64,000 nucleotides of DNA from an uncultured Mycoplasmatota bacterium (GTDB lineage: Bacteria; Bacillota_I; Bacilli_A; RF39; UBA660). This document shows positions 8,758-17,171 of the stretch, one piece after another. The DNA is taken from assembly GCA_946402735.1 (NCBI GenBank), contig CAMIXH010000002.1:93080-157079 (forward strand), read 5' to 3'. How positions within the stretch are numbered: position 1 is the stretch's first letter; every line of letters starts with the position of its first letter. The notes below the pieces were generated by a model. That model made no database searches and was not told where the DNA came from. It worked only from the letters and a program-made list of their open reading frames with translations. The position numbers were made by a program, and so were the translations under genes.

Positions 8758-9894
8758 TTAGTATTCTACTTCCCTTATTGAAAAGATTATATCTAAATCT
8801 TGATTAGTATTTTTAGAGTTTGTGTTTTCATAGTAGTTACTACTATCAATGAATGCCTCTATTAATGAGTCCATTCTTATCAAATGATTTGATACAAAGA
8901 AATAATATGAATTAAGTGATGTATTACCTCTTCTAATTACTATACGTACTATTTTTTCATCAAGTAATGTTGAATGAAGAACATAGTCTCCTAGAAGTGT
9001 AAAACCACTTTTTACAAATAACTTAATATTCTTTTCTACTTTTGTATCAAATTCTTCTTGTTCTATATTACCTAAATCAGTAAATACAATTCTACTATTA
9101 CCATCATCACTCTTTAGGGCAAGTAATTCTCTAGAGTGATCAGATAATCTTTCAAAATTCAAATGACCTGGTATTTCAAAGTTGAATTCCAAATCATCTT
9201 TATCATATTCTATTCTTATATTCTTATCTCTTAAACTATCATAGCTATAAGAAGTAATAATCTCAAATGTATCATTTTGAATATTAACTATATTTTCATT
9301 TAATTTACCAGCTAGTTCTTGTTTACCAACTTCTCTAAATGCCCAGTAGTATCTAGTTATTAAATCAAACTTAGATAATATTTCATCTTTACTTCTCATT
9401 CTACATGACTTTTGTAATTCATCATAACTCTTATATTTAAATATTATCTTATTGATTTCTTCTATATTACATTTGGTATATGAATTAATATCATCTATTA
9501 AACCTAATACCCATAAACATACATTTACACTTTCTATTCTTTGACTATATTCATCTAGTTCACTTAATGTAAATAATTTATTAATAATATCTAGTATTAG
9601 AGTCTTATCTTCTAATGTAAGAATACTATCAGTATTATATTTCTTGTTTATTTTATCAAGAAGATCTCCAACTAAAAACATAGAAGAACTAATCATTAGA
9701 CTTGCAGAACTACTTATTAAATAGTCAACTAGCATTTTATTGATTATTTCTTTTTCACTTAGTATTTTTGTCAAGGAATTAACCGGTATTCTTGTCATAT
9801 ATTCCAAATATGGAATATCATCACGTCTTAAGGCACGAATATTTCTGTCAATTCTTCTTTTATCCTGATTATCTAGTTCTAATACATCGTCCAT
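8758..9894 (-). CDS. DUF4272 domain protein with an added C-terminal domain
   Basis: A 378-residue soluble protein. The first 195 residues fit the DUF4272 pattern: an N-terminal RR...R.L....IPYLE..., a helical middle, CLWVLGLIDD, and RSKDEILSKFDLITRYYWAFRE. The family has no known biochemical activity but is common in Firmicutes. Residues 200-378 form a separate alpha/beta-looking part that I did not recognise. The start has GAGGGAGAAA before it, and an extended -10 (TGCTATAAT) lies about 40 bases upstream. It is followed by the CDF gene after 27 bases, possibly cotranscribed. Confidence 0.7.
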   Translation of the reverse strand: MDDVLELDNQDKRRIDRNIRALRRDDIPYLEYMTRIPVNSLTKILSEKEIINKMLVDYLISSSASLMISSSMFLVGDLLDKINKKYNTDSILTLEDKTLILDIINKLFTLSELDEYSQRIESVNVCLWVLGLIDDINSYTKCNIEEINKIIFKYKSYDELQKSCRMRSKDEILSKFDLITRYYWAFREVGKQELAGKLNENIVNIQNDTFEIITSYSYDSLRDKNIRIEYDKDDLEFNFEIPGHLNFERLSDHSRELLALKSDDGNSRIVFTDLGNIEQEEFDTKVEKNIKLFVKSGFTLLGDYVLHSTLLDEKIVRIVIRRGNTSLNSYYFFVSNHLIRMDSLIEAFIDSSNYYENTNSKNTNQDLDIIFSIREVEY

Positions 9895-9957
9895 AACTAT
9901 TTCTCCCTCTATATTCTTCCTTTTTATTATAGCATAATAATATCTCTTTTTTATAAA

Positions 9958-10034
9958 GTGTCAACCGCTTTATATTTTGGTGTAAAATTAATGTGTCAAC
10001 TAGACAATAAAGTTTTACAAAATCTATTGTCAAT
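9958..10034 (+). promoter_or_regulatory. Candidate operator array upstream of the TasA-like gene
   Basis: TGTCAA occurs three times in the same orientation (9959, 9994, 10028), 34-35 bases apart; the first two are part of a longer match GTGTCAAC. The last copy overlaps the -35 box. Two inverted pairs are embedded: TGTAAAA/TTTTACA (9981-10019) and GACAATA/TATTGTC (10003-10031). The arrangement looks like a cooperative regulator binding array; the regulator is unknown. Confidence 0.5.
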
Positions 10035-10055
10035 TTAACGTACATTTAATATAAT
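10027..10055 (+). promoter_or_regulatory. SigA-type promoter of the stand-alone TasA-like gene
   Basis: TTGTCA, 17-base spacer, TATAAT. The start of transcription would fall near 10062, giving a leader of only about 20 bases that already contains the AAGGAGG ribosome-binding site. Confidence 0.75.
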
Positions 10056-10080
10056 TGAATCAAGATAAGGAGGAAAAGAT

Positions 10081-10659
10081 ATGAAAATGAAATTTAAAAG
10101 AAAATTGTTATTCTTTGTAGCTTTAATATCCTTATTTTACTGTGTTACTTTTATGCAAGACACTTATGGTAAATATTTAACTAGTGCTGAAGCAAATGCA
10201 GAGTTAACAATAGCAAGATGGAGTATATTAGTAAACAACCAAGATATCGTAAATAATTCAAACTTCTCAGAAGTAGTAGTTCCAACATTTACAGGAACAT
10301 CAAATATTAACAGTAATGTAATCGCACCTACTTCAACTGGAACATTTGATTTATTAATAAATGCTAATGACACTGATGTATCATTTACATATACAATTGA
10401 TTTAGATACAACAGATTGTGCTGTAACAGATTTAGAAATAACTGGATATACATTAAATGGTAATTATTATACTTATGATGGTTCTTCAATATCAAATGAT
10501 ATATTATTAACAGATACTAATAAAACAGTAACTATTACATTCAATGTTGAATGGAAAGATGGAACTGGAGAAACAATGAATAACGCAGCTGATACTCAAG
10601 CTAGTAAACAAGGTACAGCAGCATTTGATATTAATGTAAACTTCATACAAAAAAGATAA
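10081..10659 (+). CDS. TasA/camelysin-like exported fibre protein
   Basis: A 192-residue protein with an N-terminal signal/anchor helix (about 8-26) and a mature part rich in Thr, Asn and Asp with alternating beta-strand pattern (ARWSILVN near 45, then V.APTSTGTFDL.I.A near 80, then a late beta-rich half). This is the layout of TasA/CalY (camelysin-like) proteins, which are processed by SipW-type signal peptidases and form matrix fibres. It is the only plus-strand gene of this type here and is single-gene with its own promoter, operator array and terminator, facing away from the DUF4272 gene and converging on the ten-gene operon. Confidence 0.75.
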   Translation: MKMKFKRKLLFFVALISLFYCVTFMQDTYGKYLTSAEANAELTIARWSILVNNQDIVNNSNFSEVVVPTFTGTSNINSNVIAPTSTGTFDLLINANDTDVSFTYTIDLDTTDCAVTDLEITGYTLNGNYYTYDGSSISNDILLTDTNKTVTITFNVEWKDGTGETMNNAADTQASKQGTAAFDINVNFIQKR

Positions 10660-10681
10660 GACTTCTTAAGAAGTCTTTTTT
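10659..10681 (+). terminator. Terminator of the TasA-like gene
   Basis: AAGACTTCTTAAGAAGTCTT is a perfect palindrome followed by a T run, immediately after the stop codon. Confidence 0.85.
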
Positions 10682-10690
10682 ATTGCAAAG

Positions 10691-10718
10691 AAAAACAAGT
10701 TAGTTTTACTAACTTGTT
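10691..10718 (-). terminator. Terminator of the ten-gene TasA/signal peptidase operon
   Basis: AACAAGTTAGT, 3-base loop, ACTAACTTGTT: an 11-bp stem overlapping the stop codon of the last gene, followed on the minus strand by TTTTTC. Confidence 0.8.
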
Positions 10719-11362
10719 GCTTGTTGAATATTTATCTTAATGCTTAATCTAATACATGGATCATCTGGATTACTTTGTTTAAAAGTATATGCCCTATTTC
10801 CCCAATATGTATCAGTAGCATCATCACCTGATTCATATGCCCAGCTAACAGTTACATTATATGTTGCTGTACCTGATTCTGGAGCAATTGTATTAGATGA
10901 TAGTTCTAAGTTAATTTTAAATGGATAATCATCATCAAGCATAGCTTCAAGTTCTGCACTAGTTAAATCAGTAGCTACAGGATCTTGTCCCATATTTGCT
11001 CTTCCTTCAACACTAATATATTCATCACCCATTATTTCAGCAGATAATATTTGATAATTAACAGTAGCAGCCATTTCACCATAGTTATTAGCTACAATAG
11101 ACTCTGTATATGTATCCATTCCTGGATAAGCATCATCTACTACTACATTAACATAATTTATTACTGCTTCATCGCCATCATTAATATCTATTTTCCAACT
11201 TCTAACATGTACATCTACTTGAGTACTAACAGTACTAATATAAACGAACCATGCATATGAGTTACCAGCAAGTAATATAGCAAGAATAACAAGATGACTA
11301 ATTTTAACTTTTTTTAGAGCTTTTAATAAAATATTCTTCTTTTTCTTCTTCTCCTCAGTCAT
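10709..11362 (-). CDS. TasA-like exported protein, last gene of operon
   Basis: A 217-residue protein: a Lys-rich cytoplasmic N-terminus, one hydrophobic segment ending in NSYAWF (the usual cleavage-region pattern of TasA/camelysin-like proteins), then a mature domain with beta-rich segments and an acidic stretch near 135. The start at 11362 has AAGGAGGAAG and overlaps the end of the signal peptidase gene by 8 bases, so translation is coupled. A longer frame starting with TTG is unlikely. It probably is the substrate of the adjoining signal peptidase. Fibre formation is inferred from family resemblance. Confidence 0.75.
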   Translation of the reverse strand: MTEEKKKKKNILLKALKKVKISHLVILAILLAGNSYAWFVYISTVSTQVDVHVRSWKIDINDGDEAVINYVNVVVDDAYPGMDTYTESIVANNYGEMAATVNYQILSAEIMGDEYISVEGRANMGQDPVATDLTSAELEAMLDDDYPFKINLELSSNTIAPESGTATYNVTVSWAYESGDDATDTYWGNRAYTFKQSNPDDPCIRLSIKINIQQATS

Positions 11363-11927
11363 CTTCCTCCTTTTCTTCACGTCTTGCCTCAAATATCGCT
11401 GATGTTATTTCTATAGACATAATTAACGCTATTGCTACGAATAATACATAATACGTTAATTTATTATTCATCATTCTAGCTATAAAACTAAGTATTATAG
11501 TCTTATATACAACTTTTCCATATATTTGATCATATTTAATTTCAGGATCTTCTACCTCATTAATTAAACCTTTAGTAACAAATATAAATTCACCATCTTT
11601 TTCATATTTATTTACTACTTTATGAGTTATTATTAATCCTTTTAATTCTTTTTCTTCTCCAAGATATGTAACGTTATCCCCTATTTCAATTTTATCAGCA
11701 CTAACATTCTTACTAACAAGAATATCCCCTATATCATATTCACCTTTCATAGATTCAGATACAATCATAAACACTCTAAATCCACCTATAGATAAATTAT
11801 TATTAGATACCCTCTGTACTATTATTACCACTAATAATAACGCTACAAACGCGTATAAAATGCTTCTAATAACCTTATATATAATACTATCTTCTATTTT
11901 TTGTCTAAACTGTCTAAATTTCTCCAT
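11355..11927 (-). CDS. SipW-like type I signal peptidase
   Basis: A 190-residue membrane protein with an N-terminal helix (about 20-40) and a second C-terminal helix (about 155-178). It keeps the catalytic serine motif SESM (S59, M60) and has histidine in place of the usual lysine (ITHKVV, H102), which is the ER/archaeal/SipW-type catalytic pair. The later GD motif is changed to GL. It should cut the signal peptide of the TasA-like protein encoded immediately downstream, with which it overlaps by 8 bases. Confidence 0.85.
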   Translation of the reverse strand: MEKFRQFRQKIEDSIIYKVIRSILYAFVALLLVVIIVQRVSNNNLSIGGFRVFMIVSESMKGEYDIGDILVSKNVSADKIEIGDNVTYLGEEKELKGLIITHKVVNKYEKDGEFIFVTKGLINEVEDPEIKYDQIYGKVVYKTIILSFIARMMNNKLTYYVLFVAIALIMSIEITSAIFEARREEKEEDD

Positions 11928-11934
11928 TATTATT

Positions 11935-13056
11935 TCACCTAAAGCTAAAACTTAATATCTTATTTACAAATAAATTAATTCTTTCATTAAATTTGTTTTC
12001 TAACTCAACAAGAGAAGCTTCTCTCTTACTTCTAACCATAGCAATCTTTTGTCCAAGTAATTGTTCTAATGCTTCTTCTGGTAAATCAGCATTTAATTCA
12101 ACAATCTTATCAATCATCTTATTAGTTAAATCTTGAACAAGCTCTTGTTTTGATTTATCTGTTAATATTTCATGAGTAGTATCTATACTAGTCATAACCA
12201 AATAATCTAGTAAGAATGCATCATCAAGCATTTGCTTAATACCAGCATCATCATGCAGATTCTTTTTATCTTTTTCCACTTTAGTATCATCTTTCATATT
12301 TGCTTGTAAGAAATCCCATAATTTCATAGCATATTGAAAGTTTGTATTTTTTAAAATAAGGTTAGTTTTCTTTACAGGTGGTATAACCTTAGCAACATGC
12401 TCTTTAGCAAGTTGTATATACACAGGAGTATTTGTTAAGTCTGCTACTCTTAGCTTTAACTTATTAAATCTTTCTAACGTAGTCATACCATTCTTACTAC
12501 CTTGTTTCTTCTTGAAATCTGTCTTAGATGTAATAACCATATTAATATTAATACGTTCAGCTCCTACTTTAGCACCAGCATTATATTCACATCTCTTATC
12601 ATCTTTTAAACTAGATGAATCAACAAAATTTTTCTCTTTCATTTCTAAATACATTTTCATATTGTTGATTAATGTATATATAAGTCTGTTCTCATAAGTA
12701 TTATAACTCTCATCTTTATTAATATTTAATACTTTAGATGGCTTAATATCACCATTATCTTCTATTTCTTGAATGAAGTTAGTATGCTTTGCTAAATGTT
12801 TAATACTATCAACAGTAATTCTCTTAGCAAGTTCTACTTTTACAACTTCTTCTTCATTTATAATAAATCTATTAGGGTTTCTTAAGATATTATCTATATA
12901 TATTATTGTATTTTCCATAATATCTAACCAAGCAAAATCCGCTTCTATTCTCTCATAGTTAGAAGTTAGAGTATAATCTGATTTAATAGACGCATTAAAT
13001 TTATCTATTCTACTATCATTCTCATCATAAACATCTAATAATTTTAACTTAGTCAT
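11935..13056 (-). CDS. DUF2357-like protein without visible nuclease motif
   Basis: A 373-residue soluble, helix-rich protein. The part around residues 95-145 (SYNTYENRLIYTLINNM) resembles DUF2357 proteins, which usually pair with McrB-type ATPases and carry a C-terminal PD-(D/E)XK nuclease. Here the C-terminal 100 residues are helical and I see no PD...(D/E)XK pattern. It follows the McrB-like ATPase gene after 21 bases, so a partner role is likely, but a restriction nuclease function is not supported. Start chosen at ATG 13056 (AAGAAGGG in front) over a TTG 6 bases upstream. Confidence 0.6.
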   Translation of the reverse strand: MTKLKLLDVYDENDSRIDKFNASIKSDYTLTSNYERIEADFAWLDIMENTIIYIDNILRNPNRFIINEEEVVKVELAKRITVDSIKHLAKHTNFIQEIEDNGDIKPSKVLNINKDESYNTYENRLIYTLINNMKMYLEMKEKNFVDSSSLKDDKRCEYNAGAKVGAERININMVITSKTDFKKKQGSKNGMTTLERFNKLKLRVADLTNTPVYIQLAKEHVAKVIPPVKKTNLILKNTNFQYAMKLWDFLQANMKDDTKVEKDKKNLHDDAGIKQMLDDAFLLDYLVMTSIDTTHEILTDKSKQELVQDLTNKMIDKIVELNADLPEEALEQLLGQKIAMVRSKREASLVELENKFNERINLFVNKILSFSFR

Positions 13057-13077
13057 TTTCAACCCTTCTTTTATTTA

Positions 13078-14619
13078 TTATCCTATTTTCTTAAGTCTTA
13101 ATACGTATTCAATACATTCTTTCATCTTGTCTTCACCAAATGTCTTATTTAGGAAGTCAACGAATCCATCAATCTCATCTCTAATAAATGAGATATTTAA
13201 TTGTTCAAATTTACGTAAGATCTTCTTAGCAATGAAGTAATCAACTCCACTAACTTCATCTCCACCACAAGCTACATATACTGGAACGAATTTCTTCATA
13301 TGAGCAACAATTCTGTTACCGAAGGCAATTCTGAAATGTTTAATAACATAATCATCCATCTCTTCTACTTTGTCTAGTACTTCTTGTGACATTTCATTAC
13401 CTGCTATTGCATCTTCAAATAATTGATTTAAATATGAATAGTTAATATCTTGTGCACTAACTTCTTCAGGTTCAAATACTTTACCTTTTTCATTGATATC
13501 TATTGGCATAGCACGGTCGTAAACTTTATCTGTTACCATAAATGTTGAGTCATCGTTATTGATTGTACCGATGTACCATACATTTGGTGGTATTTGTAAT
13601 TTTCCATTATGTAAATGAATTGGATCACTACCCCATCCAGAAGCAACAACTTCTACAATCCATTCATCTTTGTTTGGCATCTCTAGAATTGATAACATTT
13701 CTGCGAAATAATACTCAACACGAGAGATGTTCATTTCATCTAGGATTACTGTATGAATATCATCAGTGTATCCTGCTTCATATATTTCTTTTAAAATATC
13801 TGTTTCATTAAACTTTTTAGTAAACTCATTGAAGTATCCAAATAACTCTGATCTATCTCTCCAAGATGGTTGAACAGATGCTACACATGAGTCATGTTTT
13901 AAAAATTTTCCCCAAGCATATGCAAGTGATGTTTTACCTGTACCAGAGATACCTTGTAAGATTACAAGCTTTGTACTTGCTAATGCTGAGATAAATAATC
14001 TAATTAATTCAGTTGAATAATATAATCTTAATTGACTAGCACAGAAGTTTCTAAATAATTCAACTAACTCTGGTAATGCAAATGAATTACCATAATCTTG
14101 TATTTTATAATCTTCATATCTTAAGTCTACATCATGTAACTTAGCAAATCTAATTGATGTATTAGTATCAATCTCTTCTTCTCCTTCAGGAGTTTCTCCC
14201 TCTTCACCAGGTTCAATAGTATTACTTTCATCTGGTTTAAGTCCAAGTTGTGATACTTTCATAGCTAATATATCTTCTTTTTCTTTTAAAAGTTGAGCTA
14301 CTCTAGCATTTAAATCACTAATTTCATCAAGTAAACTTTCTTGATCTACTATTGTTTTTCTAAATCTAATATATTTTCTTATTATGAATACTACGAATAA
14401 TACTACAAGTCCTACTAACACCAAAAGGATTAACATAGATATTCCAAATAATATCCATTCACTTACATTGAAGTCTCCTTTATATTGTTTAGCTATTTGA
14501 ATATATTGTTTAAAATTAAATATTTGACCAATTCCAGTTAACAATCCACTAAATATTGTAATGAATCCACCAAAGAACTGATTCAATATTTCATAAAAAT
14601 ATTTCAAAAACGTTCCCAT
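13078..14619 (-). CDS. Membrane-anchored McrB-like AAA+ ATPase
   Basis: A 513-residue protein: two N-terminal hydrophobic segments (about 12-32 and 55-80), a coiled-coil/acidic linker (90-155), and an AAA+ domain with Walker A GISGTGKT (223-230), the McrB-type block SWRDRSELFGYFN (252-264), Walker B VILDEMN (291-297) and sensor-1 GTINNDD. McrB-type ATPases (GTP or ATP users) remodel partner proteins; membrane anchoring is unusual and separates it from restriction McrB. It is embedded in the signal peptidase/TasA operon, with the DUF2357-like gene right after it and the 325-residue unknown before it. Confidence 0.8.
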   Translation of the reverse strand: MGTFLKYFYEILNQFFGGFITIFSGLLTGIGQIFNFKQYIQIAKQYKGDFNVSEWILFGISMLILLVLVGLVVLFVVFIIRKYIRFRKTIVDQESLLDEISDLNARVAQLLKEKEDILAMKVSQLGLKPDESNTIEPGEEGETPEGEEEIDTNTSIRFAKLHDVDLRYEDYKIQDYGNSFALPELVELFRNFCASQLRLYYSTELIRLFISALASTKLVILQGISGTGKTSLAYAWGKFLKHDSCVASVQPSWRDRSELFGYFNEFTKKFNETDILKEIYEAGYTDDIHTVILDEMNISRVEYYFAEMLSILEMPNKDEWIVEVVASGWGSDPIHLHNGKLQIPPNVWYIGTINNDDSTFMVTDKVYDRAMPIDINEKGKVFEPEEVSAQDINYSYLNQLFEDAIAGNEMSQEVLDKVEEMDDYVIKHFRIAFGNRIVAHMKKFVPVYVACGGDEVSGVDYFIAKKILRKFEQLNISFIRDEIDGFVDFLNKTFGEDKMKECIEYVLRLKKIG

Positions 14620-14627
14620 AACTCACC

Positions 14628-15605
14628 TCACATAGTTACTACATTTGTTTTTATAGCATCCTTATTATTTATAATTGTATCATAATATGGTGCCTCTTTA
14701 CTAACAAAAATATTAGAAAATAAGAATAAATTATCAAAATCTGTAACATATGTATCATCAAGCTCAAGTGAGATACTATATCCTTCTTTAATTATTTCAT
14801 TTACAGTCCTTTTAAATTCTTTATAATCCTTATATTTTATTCTTAAATTAATTCTCTCTTTTAATAAATCATCATTTAATAATTTAGTAAACTTAATAAT
14901 CTTTTTAGGTTTCTTAAATAAAGAACCTGGGAAATTAAGAACATAATTATTACTAAACTTTAATGATATTACTTCAGATAATATTTTAGAAGATAACATT
15001 ACTAATGCTAAGTATGTTCTATTTTCTAAAACTACATCTGAATTATATGCCCTTTCAATAGCATTCTTACTATATAATTCTGGTAACTCACATCTATGAC
15101 CTAAATCAATAAAATATAAGTTATCAGCTATTCTTTTACCCTTTAAATAAAACTCAGCTGACTCAAATAACTTAAAGAACTCTATTTTCTTTTTAATATA
15201 ATTCTTTGTTATTTCAGTAACCGCTATTCTAATATCATCAGTATACTCTAATGTGATATTTTCATCTTTAAACATAGTTTTTAATAATGAATTAATATCC
15301 TTAAATTGAGTAATACCATCTATAAATAATACATAACTAAATAATGCAAATATATTTTTTATTGTTTCATTTCTCTTAGGAAATTCTCTTAATTGTTGTT
15401 TAAATACTTCTTTTAATTCCCTATCTATTTTCTTAGTGAAACTTATATCTTTTAATTCACTTCTACCATAGTATCTAACATCGATATACTTGCTTACAAA
15501 AGGTTCTACAAGACCTTTTTCATATTTACTATCTAGCATTTTTCTATAATAATTCATTAAATAATCATTAACGAATTTAACATATTCACTAAAAACGCAA
15601 TCCAT
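14628..15605 (-). CDS. Unknown soluble protein of the McrB-like module
   Basis: A 325-residue protein without signal peptide or membrane segments, rich in Lys, Asp, Phe and Tyr and largely helical. Its strong ribosome-binding site is AAGGGAGGAAAG. I did not recognise any domain. It lies 8 bases before the McrB-like ATPase gene, forming a three-gene soluble/ATPase module (this protein, ATPase, DUF2357-like) in the middle of the exported-protein operon. Its size and position fit an adaptor or effector for the ATPase, but this is inference from context only. Confidence 0.6.
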   Translation of the reverse strand: MDCVFSEYVKFVNDYLMNYYRKMLDSKYEKGLVEPFVSKYIDVRYYGRSELKDISFTKKIDRELKEVFKQQLREFPKRNETIKNIFALFSYVLFIDGITQFKDINSLLKTMFKDENITLEYTDDIRIAVTEITKNYIKKKIEFFKLFESAEFYLKGKRIADNLYFIDLGHRCELPELYSKNAIERAYNSDVVLENRTYLALVMLSSKILSEVISLKFSNNYVLNFPGSLFKKPKKIIKFTKLLNDDLLKERINLRIKYKDYKEFKRTVNEIIKEGYSISLELDDTYVTDFDNLFLFSNIFVSKEAPYYDTIINNKDAIKTNVVTM

Positions 15606-15620
15606 TTATTCTTTCCTCCC

Positions 15621-16529
15621 TTATGAAGCAGCAAAAGTAACTACCGATGTATTATTAACAATTGGGTATGTATAATTTATACTACTATTCCTTTTATAAA
15701 ATCTTATCTCTTCACTATCAAGTGCATCCATTCCGAATGTAATACTACTAATATAACTAACCCCTTGATAAGTACTAGTAGTATAAGTTGATTTCTTTAA
15801 AATATCACTTGTAGTATCAAGAACAACTACACCAGGATTAAATGAAAGAGTTACTACAACAGAAGCACAATTTGCTTTTTGTTGAGCTGTAAGTGCCATA
15901 TATTGATTAGATGTCAATATATCTCCAACATTATGTGATCCAAAGGCAGTAATTACTTTATATGTATCCAATGCATTAGTGATTGAAAACATAAAATATG
16001 GAGAATTTAGCTTATCAGTAATTTCATAAGTAATACCTCTTTTACCAACAGTAACAGTAAATGTAGCACTAAGTGTTTTAGCATAAGGACTACTTGATGT
16101 TGCTATAACTGTAGCATTAAAGCTTTCATTGTCTGCAAATGCTCTTTGAGGAACTATTGTAAGAGTTAAATTATCAGTCATTTCATCTTTATAAATAGTA
16201 CCATTACTACTACTTAGATTACATACAACACTGCTATCACAATTGGTAGTTATAGTATATGTTATATCAGTATCACTTGTTAAAATGTTATTTTTATGGT
16301 TATTAAGTTGGAATTGAATTTCTATATTTCCAACACCACCCCAGTTATTAATACCATAACTAGTTCCACCTTCAACAAGCTTATCACTATTAAAGAAGAA
16401 ATTATTAGCTTCTAATATATAGTTTTTAACCGTTCTAATAACATATCTACTGAACGTAATTCCAATAGGAGACAATAAAATTACAGCAATAATTGCTATG
16501 ATAATTGTTGTTAATTTCTTCTTATTCAT
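15621..16529 (-). CDS. Exported TasA/camelysin-like protein, long form
   Basis: A 302-residue protein with an N-terminal hydrophobic helix (about 6-26) ending near FSRYV, the position where TasA-type proteins have their cleavage site, then a Ser/Thr/Asn-rich beta-strand mature part. It contains two cysteines (VVCNL region and NCASVVV). It is less typical than the other TasA-like members, so the family call rests on signal-helix type, composition and operon position. It lies 42 bases downstream of the previous TasA-like gene and is likely cut by the signal peptidase at 17164-18027. Confidence 0.6.
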   Translation of the reverse strand: MNKKKLTTIIIAIIAVILLSPIGITFSRYVIRTVKNYILEANNFFFNSDKLVEGGTSYGINNWGGVGNIEIQFQLNNHKNNILTSDTDITYTITTNCDSSVVCNLSSSNGTIYKDEMTDNLTLTIVPQRAFADNESFNATVIATSSSPYAKTLSATFTVTVGKRGITYEITDKLNSPYFMFSITNALDTYKVITAFGSHNVGDILTSNQYMALTAQQKANCASVVVTLSFNPGVVVLDTTSDILKKSTYTTSTYQGVSYISSITFGMDALDSEEIRFYKRNSSINYTYPIVNNTSVVTFAAS

Positions 16530-16571
16530 GCCTATTCTCCAATCATAAAAATTATAGCATAGAAAAAAAGA

Positions 16572-17171
16572 TTATGCAACTTGCGTAGCATCAATTATTA
16601 TTGAAAATAACTCAATAACTCCTTGATACAAGTCTGGATAATCTTTATAACTTTCTGGGAATATAACTTTCAAAGTATATTCATCTAATTCTCTTTGAGA
16701 ATGGCCAAAACTATAAGTATTATTATTAGTAAAAACATTATAGTAAACACCATTATCATCTTGCCTTACTGTAGAATTTTGTATGATATTTGTATAATTA
16801 CCATTAAATGTTTGATTTCTTACTATTTCATATTGAAGTGGCAGATTAGTAGTTGTTTCAAACTTAATTGTATAAGTTAAATCTACATTTGTCTTATGAT
16901 TGTCTTTATCATAATTAGCCACATAGAATTTATAGTATAACGGAGTTGTAGAAGGAACTAATCCTGTTAGTGATATAGAACTCTCATATGTACCCTGATC
17001 TACCACGAAGAATGCAGTTGCTGCTTCTGCGGATAAATCAACCTCAGATTCATATCTAGTGAATGTTTCACCCATAACATTTACAATTATGACTATGGCC
17101 ACAAAAATAAATATAATCTTTCCTACGAATATGAATCTTTTCTTATCAATTTTACTTAAGAAATTACTCAT
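16572..17171 (-). CDS. TasA-like exported protein
   Basis: A 199-residue protein with a hydrophobic signal helix (about 13-35) followed by GETFTRYES..V.LSAEAATAFFVVDQG, which is the N-terminal mature pattern of TasA/camelysin-like fibres, then a beta-rich domain with many Tyr, Asn and Thr. Its start overlaps the end of the upstream signal peptidase gene by 8 bases, implying coupled synthesis of enzyme and substrate. Confidence 0.75.
   Translation of the reverse strand: MSNFLSKIDKKRFIFVGKIIFIFVAIVIIVNVMGETFTRYESEVDLSAEAATAFFVVDQGTYESSISLTGLVPSTTPLYYKFYVANYDKDNHKTNVDLTYTIKFETTTNLPLQYEIVRNQTFNGNYTNIIQNSTVRQDDNGVYYNVFTNNNTYSFGHSQRELDEYTLKVIFPESYKDYPDLYQGVIELFSIIIDATQVA

Noticed and set aside
11935-14619. 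Classical McrBC or type IV restriction system
   Set aside because: The ATPase is membrane-anchored, the DUF2357-like partner shows no PD-(D/E)XK pattern, and the genes lie within an exported-protein operon.
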